This document shows positions 11,631 through 23,029 of a stretch of DNA of 64,000 nt, one piece after another; the first letter of the stretch is position 1, and the number at the start of each line of letters is the position of its first letter. A program made the translations under genes and the position numbers. The notes under the pieces are model-generated. The model was not told where the DNA came from. It was given only the letters and a program-made list of their open reading frames with translations, and made no database searches. The DNA comes from Corbicula japonica (taxonomy: Eukaryota > Mollusca > Bivalvia > Venerida > Cyrenidae). The stretch covers positions 62,001-126,000 of the forward strand of contig JAZAYU010000685.1 of the NCBI GenBank assembly GCA_038501625.1. Direction: 5' to 3'.

Positions 11631-11883
11631 TTTTTTTTGTTCTTGAACGCTGATTGCGCCAAAATTACGTGTATGAATCGGCAATTTTAATTGGCAGACT
11701 ATATCAGGATAGAGCCAATCCAGCGGTCTTTTACTTGTTTTTGAATCCGATTCCAATATCACGATATTAGCAGAAGTCAGGAACCAGATAATACGTAAGT
11801 AAGTAAACGCTTGATTGGATTTCTTGGAACCAACGGACCAATGTAATTAGTCGTTACGAAAAAGTATAGGCAGAAATTAGAAA
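11631..11883. promoter_or_regulatory. Shared divergent promoter region (253 bp)
   Basis: The BEN gene start (11630, minus) and the transposase gene start (11884, plus) are separated by only 253 bp with no repeat inserted. This implies a bidirectional promoter. I do not recognise a convincing TATA box or specific operator. An upstream non-coding exon for either gene cannot be excluded. Confidence 0.45.
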
Positions 11884-14800
11884 ATGGCTTCCAAACACGA
11901 CAGATTTGAAAAAGTCTTTTCTGGCGACAAGATTCAATATAAATGTTCGTTGTGCTCACGGCAATTAAGTTCGAAACAGAACATACTGATCCATTTACAC
12001 AAGTTACACAGTCTATGTAAGATATTAAAGTTCTTTTTACAGTATTATTAATTATAATTCGGCTGGGAAATCGGTGACAGGACTTTTCGCTTCCTTGACG
12101 TTCAACTTTGGTCTTTTCACCTCGTAAAAGTTTCGGCCCTAGCCTATTTATTATATGGTTTAATAAAGGGATTAATCAGGAAATACCATCACTTTTTAGC
12201 GAAACAACTTAAGTCTTTTAAAAAATAGAAGATTTATTTCAAGTCTCAAGATTAACAAGAAACATGATTCACCAAGACATTTATTTTTGTTTGTTTGTTT
12301 AATTTCAAATTCAGCTATCTTTCTCCTTCAAAGAATTATCTCCAATTATCAAAAATTGCTTACATTGTTATCAGTGATAGTGTGCACTAAGAGCTATCCA
12401 TCCATACCAATATGTTTTGTTGCAAATTTTTTTTTTTATTTTTAAACTAATTTTGACATACAGTAGACTCCACGAAATCAGGTATCGGCTATAAGAATAT
12501 ATCGGCAAATGGGGTATGATTTTTGAACACAAAACCATTTCCTATATAAGCAATGTAAATTTTATCGGTCATACGGGTATTGGATTAGAGAATATATCGC
12601 CCAATCAAATAGAAATTTTGCAATTTTTTTTGCCAAAACTGATTGAAATCGAATATTTTCATCGCCTGTTTACAGGAAATGACACCGGATGTACCGTTTA
12701 TCGTCCGTATTAAAGCTGATGACGCCCTTATTATTTGCCAATTATCAGCTGATAAATCCAATTAAATATTTTGACAGCGATGAACAGGGACAGTGAAGCC
12801 TCCAGGCAAACTAATTGTAACCTGTCACCGCTTTTAAACAGCTTATTCAATCAGGCGTTAAAAAATCTGTTACAAATACACAGCAGCCTATAGGACTATC
12901 CGTTATTGAGACGTTATTGGTACATGTACTTACAATAATCCATGTTTAAATTCCATTGTCTCTTTTTAATTATCGCATAAATTAATCCGCACAATTCAGA
13001 AACAAACAAACAAAAAGTAATTTCTCAATCATGTTTAAATAACACTCATAGATTTTTGTACATTTCTTCGATCCTCCTTCCATGTTAATTTCATACAGAG
13101 ACTGAATTTGATTGACAGTCAGTATGGAGGTAAACATTGATAACAACCATCAATGAAATGCAACTTCAAAGGAAATTGTCAGCTCATATCAAGACTGTGT
13201 TTTTGTCGGCTCTGCTTTGAAATTGTTTGATCTACAAAACTATGTATGTGACATTTCACATTTTTAGCTGGATTAAATTGGTTGATGATGCAACCATACT
13301 GAAATATGATACTTAAGATAAAATTGGGATGTAATTTATTATGGAATATGTTCGCATTGGTTAGTGTTTTAATACTTATTTCACATTCACGTTGTAAATG
13401 TCGCGGTAGCATAATATAATTTGAAACTTCGATTTTGTAGCAGAACATGACAGAAGGGTCTGTTAATCAATAAATAAACATACAAAATAATGCATATTTA
13501 TCCAGAACAGGATCTACCTGACCTCCCTTGTCAACAAAAATATGCAGATTTCATGATGAATACGATTACCGGCCAATCGAGTACTCTGGTCAATAGAATA
13601 TTTTTAGCTGACAATTTGTGTATTCGATTTGCCGGAGTCTACTGTACTATTTTAACAGTTGAAGTTTTGGAGGGGGAGAGGGGGGCATATATGTTTTACA
13701 AACATCTCTTGTTTATTATATTAGTACATCCTGGGAGGAAAAGGTGAAAATGCCCCTCTCCATGGGTACCAGGTACCTCCTCTCCCAATAATTTGAATTA
13801 TTGAAGTGATATATGCATACCTCGTTTTCAGTTCTTAGGAAAATAACAAATTCCAGTATTGTTACATTTAACTATTGTCTTCTTATTTTACATTGATATT
13901 TCAGATATTGTTATATACACTTAATACTTACAGCTCCTGTAAAACGGCAGAAGAAATTGTATTTAACTGATAAAGACTTGGATGTTCCTCCACGTACACT
14001 GTACAGATGGAAAAACAAAACAAAACAGACAAACACTCTTAGCTGTGAACAAGATCAGCTTCCAAGTAAAACAAGTACAAAATTTGCAAGTCATGGTAAG
14101 CTCATTAAAAGTTTTTATACATAATGTTTTTAGTTCCTTATATCTCTGCAACCAAAACTTGTTTTAAATTAAAACTTGATTATTAATATTATTTATCTTT
14201 ATGATATGTCCACATACATTAATGTATATTTTCGTTATATACTGTAACTATCCGGCCTAAAATGTGTCCAAGTATATTTCACATAATCTATAATTTTTAA
14301 AAAAATCTTTATCTTGGCAACATTGAAATATCTATAATTTCAGGTGCAGAATCACTGGAGTGTGATGTAGAAATTTCATCTCAAGCAACAATTGATGTAG
14401 AAATTTCATCTCAAGCAACATCTTATGTAGAAATTTCATTTCAAGCAACATCTGATAGAGATATAAACAATGATAGTGTTTTCAATAATAGCAGTGGGTG
14501 CACATCAGAGTTGTCAGATGTTGGATCTTCATATTCCGGATATATGTCAGATACCTTTCATAGTCATACAGAAGAAGAAAGTTCAGACATAAACACTGTT
14601 TCAGATTCAAACTCTGACACAGATGTATCTTCTGATACGGAGTCTGAATATTCATCATGCTCGGATACTGAATATTCATCCTGCTCGGACACTGAATATT
14701 CATCATGCTCGGGCACTGCAAATGCTGATTCTGGAGATCAAAATAACTTAATGACAAATGAACTAGAGGCACTAACAATAGTGTCTACTTTCCGTCGCCA

Positions 14801-17800
14801 CAACCTGACCACAAGTGCTTGCAAGGACATACTTGACACTGTGAAATCAGTTTGTAAAGACTCAAAGAATGCACATGTGTTAAATTACGATTACGTACTG
14901 TCCTTTGTTGATTCAAATCAATTAAATGAAGTGCATTATTGTGAATTAAGCAATGAAGTGTTTCCAAAAGACTTAAATATATTCAGATGTAGCACCACAA
15001 ACTGTGAGGGTTTGCGTTACAAAGGTCCACGATCGAAACAAAACAGCAAGGAAAGACAGCCTAGACAGTGTTTCATTGTTGCTGATGTCGAAAAACAGCT
15101 AACAGATTTTCTTCAGTCTCCTGGTAATATTTAGCTTGACTATTCTTGCTAGAAAGAAGGGCATTAAGTATTCACAATGTCCAAAACGTAGCGTTACTAA
15201 ACTGGTCAGAACATACTGCAACCTTGTTAACACTATAGAGGACACTTAATTTGTCTTGATAAAATCAAGGTCAAATACAGAGTTCTGTGGGGTCACTTAA
15301 TGTCTAAACTCTTGTCTACCAAGTATTATAGTTATATCATTTTTATTGTCTTTAGACAAAAATAATTTTACAGTTAAACACATGTTTCGGTTGCCAAAAA
15401 TTTGTCCTTATTGGCTGATAGCTCAAGTTAGCAAATTATTAGCGTAGCTACATTTACTAAGATTTAGAAAATTTGAACAAAACATGTTAATATTGGTATT
15501 TTCAATTCAATTTTTAAGTAGCTTCCATCTGTGAACCTGTAATTTTAAAAGATCTGATCTCTGGCATAAAATAAATTGTAAGAAAAAGAAAATTAACAAT
15601 AAATTCAATAATTTTAATGTTTTATACTGTTTCTAAAATAGTACATGTCACTTGTGACAGTGACAGTGAAATACACACCAAAGCAACAAACATGCAATTG
15701 AAACATTGATTGTATCAGAAACATCTATTTATTATATTACTTACATTTAACCCCTTCCTTCAGATATATACTTTTATTGTGTGGGCAAACAGTGTAGATC
15801 CAGATCAGCTGGCACATCCTTACCATCTGAATGTACAGTGTTTGCTTTTTTATTCGTATCGTTATTTATGACCAAAATGCAACCAGTGCAGATCCTGATC
15901 AGATGGCATGAATGTGCATGCTGATCTGGATCTACATTGGTTGGTCATGTGTTAAAATGTGTATGGAGAAAAGGGTTGAAATATGGACAAAATGAGTCAA
16001 CAGAAGCATAGTAAAATATCTTGTGTGCTATTATCGGTAGAATAAAATGGAACAGCTATATTTTATCACAGATTCGTGTATATGGTGATTTCGCTATTTA
16101 TGTTTCTATAGAAATTGCTGCAGATCTTTTTAAAAATAAATTTCATTTACATGCTGTACTAAACAAGTTAATTTACGAGAACAGTTTTTGGCAAGCTAAG
16201 TTGCTACTTGTAGAAAATCTATTTCATACATATATATGCCTTCATTGGGTAGTTATTATACAATCCTTTGCCAAGAAAATAACAACCATTTCTGCTGTTA
16301 AGCCTTTTTTTCAAAAGTCTTCTGTTTATTAGAATCTTGTTCATACTTTATATTTTTGTATTCCAGATGTTATGGCTAATATTAGATCTCAGAAAACTGC
16401 GGCCCGTTCTCAAATGAACCAGGATACTATAACGGATATTATTGATGGAACAGCTTATAGGAAAATGCTGAATGGTGATGGGTTTCTGAATAATGCTGAC
16501 TATAATATAACTGCTGTGATAAATACAGATGGAGTCAACCTCTACTCGTCTTCAAAGGTTGAGCTGTGGCCAATATTCATGGCAATAAATGAACTCAATC
16601 CAAGAATTAGATTTTCACGAAACAATGTTCTGTTAGTTGCAATCTGGCAAGGAAAAGGCAAACCTCCATTTAAACAATATATAGAATGTTTAGCACCTCA
16701 CATGAATAGCCTCTACAGGGAAGGAATCAACATGGTACTAAATGGTAATAAAATAAATGTGAAAGTCAAAGTAGTGTGTGGTGTGTTTGACTTGCCTGCA
16801 AAAGCAGGTATTCTAAATATGAATTACTATAATGGTACTAATGCATGCATCACATGTGAAGAGCCTGGGCTAACAGTACCACAAGGTAATGGATCAGCCA
16901 GGTCTTATCCATACAGAAATGGTCAACATACATTACGGAAGCATGAAGATGTTCTGGATTGTATGCATTCAGCAACTCACAAAAACAAGATTAAAGGCTT
17001 CAAAGGTGTATCTGGACTAATCTCTATTGAATCATTTGATCTTGTTGATGGTATAGTCCCTGATTATATGCATGCTGTTCTGCTTGGAGTCACAAACACG
17101 CTTATGTGTAAATGGTTTTCACCAACGGAAAGCAGGAAAGACTACTTTGTTGGAAAACATCTGAATGAAATTTCTCTCCGTCTCCAGAATATACAGCCTC
17201 CAACAAGCATTGAAAGATTACCACGAGACTTGGAAAAAAATTACAGAAATTTAAAGGCTACTGAATTACAAGCATGGTTACTTTTCTATGCAGTACCATG
17301 TTTAGTTGGAATTCTGCCGGAGGTTTATCTGGCACACTTTACTTGTCTTTCAGAGGCAGTGTACATTCTCCTAGGTGATCAGATAACGCCAGCAAGCTTG
17401 CAGAGAGCACAACGCCTGCTTGACCAATTTTATTCCTCATTTGCGGATTTGTATGGTGCAGGATCGTGTGGACTAAATGTGCACAACACATGTGTTCATT
17501 TAGTCCATTTTGTGAAAATGTGGGGCCCACTCTGGGCTTGGAGTTGTTTTGGTTTTGAAGATAATAACGCAATGCTATTGCAGGCTGTACATGGAACAGG
17601 TGTAGTTACAAAACAAATAATGGGGCACAAACAAGTTGAAGCTACACTACGTAGAAAATCTCTTCATGAAGGTAAACAAAGATATTGGAAAACAACATAC
17701 AAAGCAGAAAACTGTGATGTTGCTGGAAAAATGACAGCAATTGGAAATGCTGGAATTGAAGATTTTCTTGTAGAACTGGGTATTGATAAGAATGTTAAAC

Positions 17801-18165
17801 AAATTTCAAGGGTTATTGTGAATGGGCGTAATTTCTGTTCCTTGAAATATACACGCATGAAGAAGCGAGTCTGTAGCTATGTTTTATATTCTGATGGTAA
17901 AGTGGGATGTGTAAAGTATTTTGTTATTGTTACAGATTCAAACATTGTTTATGCAGTTCTTGAAAAGTATGACTCTTGTGAAGAAGTACAATTTTCTCAG
18001 TTACCTGCTGCGAAACATCTTGTACCAATAAAAGCGACAGGCATTGAAATTGTGATTCCTGCTAACTACTTAATTGATACACTTGTGTACATAAACGTCT
18101 GCCCTGAATTGAGTGCATGCGTTGCCCTGATGCCTAGCACTCATGGACATGCCATCTTTAAATAA
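11884..18165 (+). CDS. CACTA/EnSpm-type transposase-like protein with C2H2 finger, 4 exons, 957 aa
   Basis: The exons are 11884-12016, 13934-14095, 14344-15123 and 16367-18165. Splice sites are GT-AG, all junctions keep phase 1, and the total is 2874 nt. Residues 21-42 form a C2H2 finger (CSLC..., H37 and H42). Exon 2 has LYLTDKDLDVPPRTLYRW. Exon 3 is Ser/Asp-rich with 10-residue and 8-residue repeats (VEISSQATS, EYSSCSDT) and then FRCSTTNCEGLRYKG (about 311-326), a zinc-ribbon-like element. Exon 4 has NTDGVNLYSSSKVELWPI (about 411-428), FDLPAKA..ACITCEEPG, VPDYMHAVLLGV (about 589-600) and a DUF4218-like stretch with NVHNTCVHLVHFVKMWGPLW. These are hallmarks of the Tnp2/EnSpm transposase family. 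There are no stops or frameshifts, so the gene is either recently active or under selection. Catalysis has not been tested, and the exact acidic triad is not assigned. Confidence 0.78.
12461..13644. mobile_element. Pogo/Tigger-like non-autonomous element in transposase intron 1
   Basis: The ends are CAGTAGACTCC and its exact inverse GGAGTCTACTG, flanked by TA on both sides (12459-12460 and 13645-13646). This is the signature of pogo-like Tc1/mariner elements. It is 1184 bp long and contains no transposase frame. It fills most of intron 1 of the transposase gene. Confidence 0.7.
15124..16366 (+). other. Intron 3 of the transposase gene
   Basis: AT-rich intron holding one piggyBac-like MITE (see 15750-15978). 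The 103-codon frame at 16021-16332 has no recognisable domain and lies outside the spliced product. No other feature is seen. Confidence 0.5.
15750..15978. mobile_element. PiggyBac-like palindromic MITE
   Basis: It starts TTAACCCCTTCC and ends AAAAGGGTTGAA, with internal inverted blocks (GTAGATCCAGATCAGC and GATCCTGATCAGATGGCA). It belongs to the family seen best at 22657-22878, which has exact TTAA target duplications. It lies in intron 3 of the transposase gene. Confidence 0.65.
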
Positions 18166-18217
18166 CAATTTTGGTATCTACTTTTTGTTTATCCATAAAG
18201 GGATAGGAAATAATAAT

Positions 18218-18631
18218 CACATATTTAATTAAACTCTTTAATTTCAAAACGTTTCAGCCATCGGCCTTCTTCAATTGAAATTGTCACAACAAGCTTACAT
18301 TTTCTTATTATCACAACATACATACAGGAAGTTAAAAGAAATGTTTGTATGATGTCAATGACGTCATAGTTGACGTCTGATGTTGCATCAGTCCCACACA
18401 GGCTTTTTGGTGCCAAATTTATAAATAAATTACATTATAATTAAAATGAATAATTATAATGTAATGTAATTTATTTATTTATGTAATTTATATATATATA
18501 TTCCTTTAAATATAGATTTTGCTAAATATATATCATCATCAATTGATTAGAAAAATACATCACAAAAATTTCAACTGAAAAAGGCCAATTGCCGAAACGT
18601 TTTGAAATTAAAGAGTTTAATTAAATATGTG
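18218..18631. mobile_element. 414-bp inverted-repeat element just after the transposase stop
   Basis: The ends CACATATTTAATTAAACTC and its inverse extend into about 60-bp arms that include TTTCAAAACGTTTC and GGCC..GAAACG blocks. The centre is an AT-rich palindrome (ATTATAATGTAAT). On the reading away from each end, TGAAGAAGGCC..GGCTGAAACG resembles part of a hammerhead core (CUGANGA, stem II, GAAA). One arm has T for C, the other A for G, and stem III is not evident. No clear target duplication was found. Confidence 0.5.
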
Positions 18632-18639
18632 CATTTTGG

Positions 18640-19195
18640 TATCATTTGCATGTTCTTCATCCAAAATGTCAAATAGTTTGTACAGTTTAGTTACACCATC
18701 ATGCTACATGTATAACTTTTAATATTACCTGACTGGTTGCTTTCATTAGAACACTGGATAAATGCATGCTTGATACCCAACCATGATGGTAACGGCAACA
18801 TGTGCTTATTACACATGTATTTATGTGCATTTTTCTACCCAAATGTTAAGCCAAAAACAACTTTTTTTGCATTAGAGGAATATAATGGTATCACAATTAA
18901 GCCTTATTATGTATGATAATTATAGGTTCTTCACAAGAGTCATACTTTTCAAGATTGGATCAGGAAATATGCACCATTTGTGCAGCAGAAATATTCTTAT
19001 GATGCCTTTATATTTACACAGAAATTTCTGTTATTCGATACAAATTGTTTTCTTGAACCTTAAGATAAATATATTAAATTAAACTACAGGTTCATTAACT
19101 TGTGTTTCAATATTGTAGTTGTAGAACAAATATTCCAAAATTAACAATACTTGAGAACAAATTTTAAGTACCACAGCTCTTGCTTAAAACTTAAA
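18640..19195. other. AT-rich spacer without recognised gene
   Basis: This lies between the inverted-repeat element and the right subterminal array. A 65-codon open frame at 18885-19082 has no recognisable motif. I see nothing else. Confidence 0.4.
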
Positions 19196-19202
19196 GAAAT
19201 TC

Positions 19203-20036
19203 AATGAACAGTTCTAGAACTAAAAGAACCACTATCAGTTCTTGAACCATGTTCTAGAACCACTATCAGTTCTTGAACCGTGTTCTAGAACCACTATCAG
19301 TTCTTGAACCGTGTTCTAGAACCACTATCAGTTCTTGAACCATGTTCTAGAACCACTATCAGTTCTTGAACCATGTTCTAGAACCAATATCAGTTCTTGA
19401 ACCATGTTCTAGAACCACTATCAGTTCTTGAACCATGTTCTAGAACCACTATCCGTTCTTGAACCATGTTCTAGAACCACTATCAGTTCTTGAACCATGT
19501 TCTAGAACCACTATCAGTTCTTGAACCATGTTCTAGAACCTCTATCAGTTCTTGAACCATGTTCTAGAACCACTATCAGTTCTTGAACCATGTTCTAGAA
19601 CCACTATCAGTTCTTGAACCATGTTCTAGAACCACTATCAGTTCTTGAACCATGTTCTAGAACCACTATCCGTTCTTGAACCATGTTCTAGAACCACTAT
19701 CAGTTCTTGAACCATGTTCTAGAACCACTATCCGTTCTTGAACCATGTTCTAGAACCACTATCAGTTCTTGAACCATGTTCTAGAACCACTATCAGTTCT
19801 TGAACCATGTTCTAGAACCACTATCAGTTCTTGAACCATGTTCTAGAACCACTATCCGTTCTTGAACCATGTTCTAGAACTACTATCAGTTCTTGAAACA
19901 TGTTCTAGAACTTCTATCAGTTCTTGAACCGTGTTCTAGAACTTGAATCCATGTTCAAGAACATTGCTTTAAGTTCTAGAACAGTTCAAGAACGTTCTTG
20001 AACTAACTGTTAGTTCTAGAACTTTTTTCGCAGGGG
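19203..20036. repeat. Right subterminal array, 31-bp units with two GTTCNNGAAC sites each
   Basis: About 22 tandem 31-bp units each carry GTTCTTGAAC and GTTCTAGAAC separated by 3 bp, then CACTATCA. Units are nearly identical (CCATG or CCGTG, CAGTT or CCGTT variants). The array degrades into free palindromes and ends with AGTTCTAGAACTTTTTTCG CAGGGG, the inverse of the left terminus at 3125. Confidence 0.85.
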
Positions 20037-20261
20037 TTGTTTTATCCATGTGGTATTCAACAGTCTGTGGTATTCAACACTCTTTAACACTTTATAACAA
20101 TAGTAAACTTCACTTTTAACTATCATGGCAAGTGGTTTCAATAACAACAATCTGTTCCAGCAAGTTTAATAATAAAGGCAAACTTAAGAACAGTGACAGT
20201 GCCAATATTTCACATGTAGTGAATGTCTTTGAATCTACATGTCCATTTCATCCATCACTAT

Positions 20262-20607
20262 TACTCATAATGAATGCCTTTAGATGCGTCCACTCGTCCA
20301 TTTCGTCAAGCAATATCATAATATGTGTCTTGTTGTTCAATATTAACTAAAACTTATTTTGTTTGGGTCTTCTTTTAAGTGGTGAGCTCTTTCACACAGT
20401 GCATGACTTTGGATGAATCCACTCATCCAATCTGTCGAAAAGTATTATATGTGTCTTGTTTTTTAATATTTCCTTAAACTGATTATGGTTGCAGGTTGTC
20501 TTATAAATGGTGATCTCTGTCACACATAATGCATGACTTTGGATAAATCCACTCATCTAGTCCGTCTAAAATTACTAGACATGCAGTGTTGTTGTATATC
20601 TCTATAA
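20262..20607 (-). pseudogene. NACHT Walker B-like unit, three tandem broken copies
   Basis: There are three copies at about 130-bp spacing (cores at 20292, 20421 and 20551). On the minus strand they read ILLDEMDEWTHLKA, IILFDRLDEWIHPKSCT and VILDGLDEWIYPKSC. Each is preceded by an ILxNNKT-like stretch. The pattern hhhhDGLDEW fits Walker B of NACHT/STAND NTPases (NLR-type immune or apoptotic ATPases, expanded in bivalves). Stops and shifts follow within 10-25 codons in each copy. There is no P-loop nearby. The repeat is certain; the NACHT origin is inferred from this one motif. Confidence 0.55.
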
Positions 20608-21177
20608 ACTTGTTTTGCTTCAATACACTCTTTATCATTGTCAGTAATATAAAAAGGATAATTCATGACATTTGTGTTCTGCCATTGACTCTTGATAGAC
20701 CAGAACCCATGTCTGAATGATGTTATTTTATTTATTGTTATAACCTTATTTGCGATTTGAATGTTGAATGATAATCTGCATCATTCTATTGAACTTTAAG
20801 TTCAATTTAATATACTCCTGTAGTTCCATCATCAAAGTTGGACACACCAAAAGTTTTTACTCCTGGTTAAACAGGATCCCATATTTTATATTGTCTGAAA
20901 TGATTTATACTATTTTTTTTAATATCATAATAATAATATTCTTTGATTATATTGTAAATTTACCAACGAAAGTACACCAGCTTCCTTTATTGTGTTGGCT
21001 GCAATAGTCCTGTAGACAAATGGGGACACTATTGTGTGGAAGCAGTTGCGTCCATAGTCCCCTAACTTAAATATGACACTTATGTTGCCTAAGTAATTAT
21101 TGCAATATGTCATCTGCATGAACAGTTTCATCCGTAACAACAATAATGATCACTTCTATTTTACATTTTGTTTGGTT

Positions 21178-21868
21178 ATGCCACTTTGAAACTGTTTGAG
21201 TTATGCCGCTTTGAAACTTTTTGAGATATGCCCCTTTGAAACTTTTTGAGTTATGCCCTTTGAAAATATTTGGTTATACCCTTTTGAAACTTTTTGAGTT
21301 ATGCCCCATTGAAACTTTTTTGAGTTATGCCCCTTTGAAACTTTTTGAGTTATGCCCCTTTGAAACTTTGAGTTATGCCCCTTTGAAACTTTTTGGTTAT
21401 ACCCCTTTGAAACTTTGAATTATGCCCTTTTTAAACTTTTCGAGTTATACCCCTTTGAAACTTTTTGAGTTATGCCCCTTTGAAACTTTTTGAGTTATGC
21501 CCCTTTGAAACTTTTTGAGTTATGCCCCTTTGAAACTTTTTGGTTATATCCCTTTGAAACTTTGAGTTATTCCCCTTTGATACTTTTAAAGTTATCCCCC
21601 TTTAAAAATTTTTGAGTTATGCCCCTTTGAAACTTTTTGGTTAAACCCCTTTGAAACTTTGAGTTATGCCCCTTTGAAACTTTTTGGTTATATCCCTTTG
21701 AAACTTTGAGTTATACCCCTTTGAAACTTTTTGAGTTATGCCCCCATGGAATCTTTTTTTAGTTATGCCCCTTTGAAACTTTTTGAGTTATGCCCTTTGA
21801 AACTTTTTGAGTTATGCCCTTTGAAACTTTTAGAGTTATGCCCCTTTGAAACTTTTTGAGTTATGCCC
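21178..21868. repeat. 25-bp minisatellite (GTTATGCCCCTTTGAAACTTTTTGA)
   Basis: About 28 tandem copies with occasional 1-bp indels. Some units lack the AGAG or one C. The 65-codon frame at 21221-21418 is a product of the repeat. Confidence 0.9.
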
Positions 21869-21889
21869 TTATTAATATTATTACACTCC

Positions 21890-21950
21890 AAGGAGATCTT
21901 AGATGAATCCTTTCATCAGGGCCACCCACTATCATTAGATAAGTATTGGC
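21890..21950 (-). pseudogene. Diverged Walker B-like unit
   Basis: The minus strand reads LMIVGGPDERIHLRSPW, which aligns residue for residue with LVILDGLDEWIHPKSCT of the other copies. It is a diverged member of the same array and is related to the copy at 29684. Confidence 0.4.
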
Positions 21951-21982
21951 CTTGCAAATTCTTTTGTATTGACATAATTGAT

Positions 21983-22166
21983 AGTAATATATGAATTACC
22001 GGTATTTATTAATTTTGCAAACTGTAATATATGAATTATTTATTAATTTTCCAAAACTGTAATATATGAATTATTTATTAATTATCCAAAACTGTAATAT
22101 ATGAATTATTTTTTAATTTTCCAAAACTGTAATATAAGAATTATTTATTAATTTTCCAAAACTGTA
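21983..22166. repeat. 35-bp AT-rich tandem repeat, five units
   Basis: Five tandem units of 35 bp contain GTAATATATGAATTATTTAT and TAATTTTCCAAAACT. The first unit has an ACCGG insertion. It lies between copies of the Walker B-like units. Confidence 0.85.
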
Positions 22167-22189
22167 TGCACAGAAATATCAAACATGAC

Positions 22190-22405
22190 AAACTTAGTAA
22201 CAGTAACTGCCCAATAGGACAGACTCCTCCAGTCCATCAAGTTAACTAAAAGAAACGTGTTGTTAAAATATTAAATAAAACTGTTCTTGGTTTAGTTTTG
22301 TGATCTCTACTACATGTTGTGCATGACTTGGGATGAATCCACTCGTCCATTCCGTCAGGCAATATTAATAGAATTTTGTTGTTAAATATTTTACATAAAA
22401 CAGAG
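22190..22405 (-). pseudogene. Walker B-like unit, longest open copy
   Basis: An 80-codon frame reads VLCKIFNNKILLILPDGMDE, then WIHPKSCTTCSRDH, then KPRTVLFNILTTR before a stop. This shows the repeat unit is coding in origin and about 40 codons long. The next unit (near 22200-22240) continues only after a frame change (FLLVNLMDW). It is the best single copy for judging the parent protein. The extra Pro within ILLILPDG and the shift argue that it is not functional. Confidence 0.5.
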
Positions 22406-22605
22406 TATGGTTCAGTTATTAAACCCTTTCCTCCATATATACACTTACATGGCATGGGCAAACAGGGAAGATCCGGATAAGCCAGCACATGGATCTACAA
22501 TGTTCACTTTTTAATTAATTAGGTTATTATTTACCAAAAAAGCGAATAGTGAAGATCCTGATCAGATGGCACAGAATGTGCTATGCGATAAAAGGCATAT
22601 ATATA

Positions 22606-23009
22606 CAGTGAAACCTGCCATAGCAGCCACCGGCAAATAGCAACCACCTGTCTTAACCCTTTCCTGTACAGACACACCTTTATTGCTAGGGCGAACAGTT
22701 TAGATCCAGATCAGCCGGCACATCCGTGCCGTCTGATCAGGATCTAAACTGTTCGCTTTTTGATTCATTAGGTTATTTCTCACCAAAATGCGACCAGTGC
22801 AGATCCTGATCCGTGCCGGCTGATCTGGATCTACACTGGTCGCACATGCGTAAAAATGCGTATATATCCAGGAAAGGGTTAAACAACCAGTTAAAATATG
22901 ACCTAAACTGACATTATGTTCTAATTTATTACTCTCTTTAACAGCCACCTGTCTTCAGCAGTCACTTTTTGTCACTCCCTTGGGTGGCTGCTAAAGAAAG
23001 GTTTGACTG
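22606..23009. mobile_element. Pogo-like MITE (CAGTGAAACCTGCC family), itself interrupted
   Basis: It starts CAGTGAAACCTGCCATAGCAG, flanked by TA on both sides, and its right end inverts to CAGTCAAACCTTTCTTTAGCAG. An uninterrupted relative lies at 58481-58646. A piggyBac-like MITE is inserted at 22657-22878. Confidence 0.7.
22657..22878. mobile_element. Innermost piggyBac-like MITE with exact TTAA duplication
   Basis: CCCTTTCCTG...CAGGAAAGGG is flanked by TTAA at 22653-22656 and 22879-22882. Its internal inverted blocks (AGATCCAGATCAGCCGGCA / TGCCGGCTGATCTGGATCT) make it largely palindromic. It is 222 bp long and non-coding. It is the best-preserved copy of the family in the window. Confidence 0.8.
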
Positions 23010-23029
23010 TATGGAGGAAAAGGTTAAGT

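Larger units (their letters stand above)
3125..20036 (+). mobile_element. Putative EnSpm/CACTA-like transposon, 16.9 kb, with BEN and transposase genes
   Basis: The left end starts CCCCTGCGAGAAA then TTCTAGAACT. The reverse complement of the right end starts CCCCTGCGAAAAAAG then TTCTAGAACT. Both ends are flanked by TT (3123-3124 and 20037-20038), consistent with a 2-bp target duplication. Inside each end lies an array of GTTCNNGAAC palindromes (3136-3460 and 19203-20020). Between them are a divergent pair of intact spliced genes: a BEN-domain protein (minus) and a CACTA-type transposase-like protein (plus). Terminal inverted repeats, subterminal motif arrays and two genes are the known plan of En/Spm elements. 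The ends do not begin with CACTA, so the superfamily call rests on the transposase. The TIR could be shared by two separate elements; comparison with other copies would settle this. Confidence 0.65.
22423..23023. mobile_element. Outer piggyBac-like MITE, split by a nested insertion
   Basis: It starts ACCCTTTCCTCCATATATAC after TTAA and ends TATGGAGGAAAAGG before TTAA. Its right part resumes at 23010 after a pogo-like insertion in its TATATA. Joining the flanks gives a normal family end. Confidence 0.65.

Noticed and set aside
11631..11762. Extension of BEN exon 1 to 11762 (44 extra codons)
   Set aside because: There is no ATG in the extended frame, and the Met at 11630 gives the expected N-terminal domain start.
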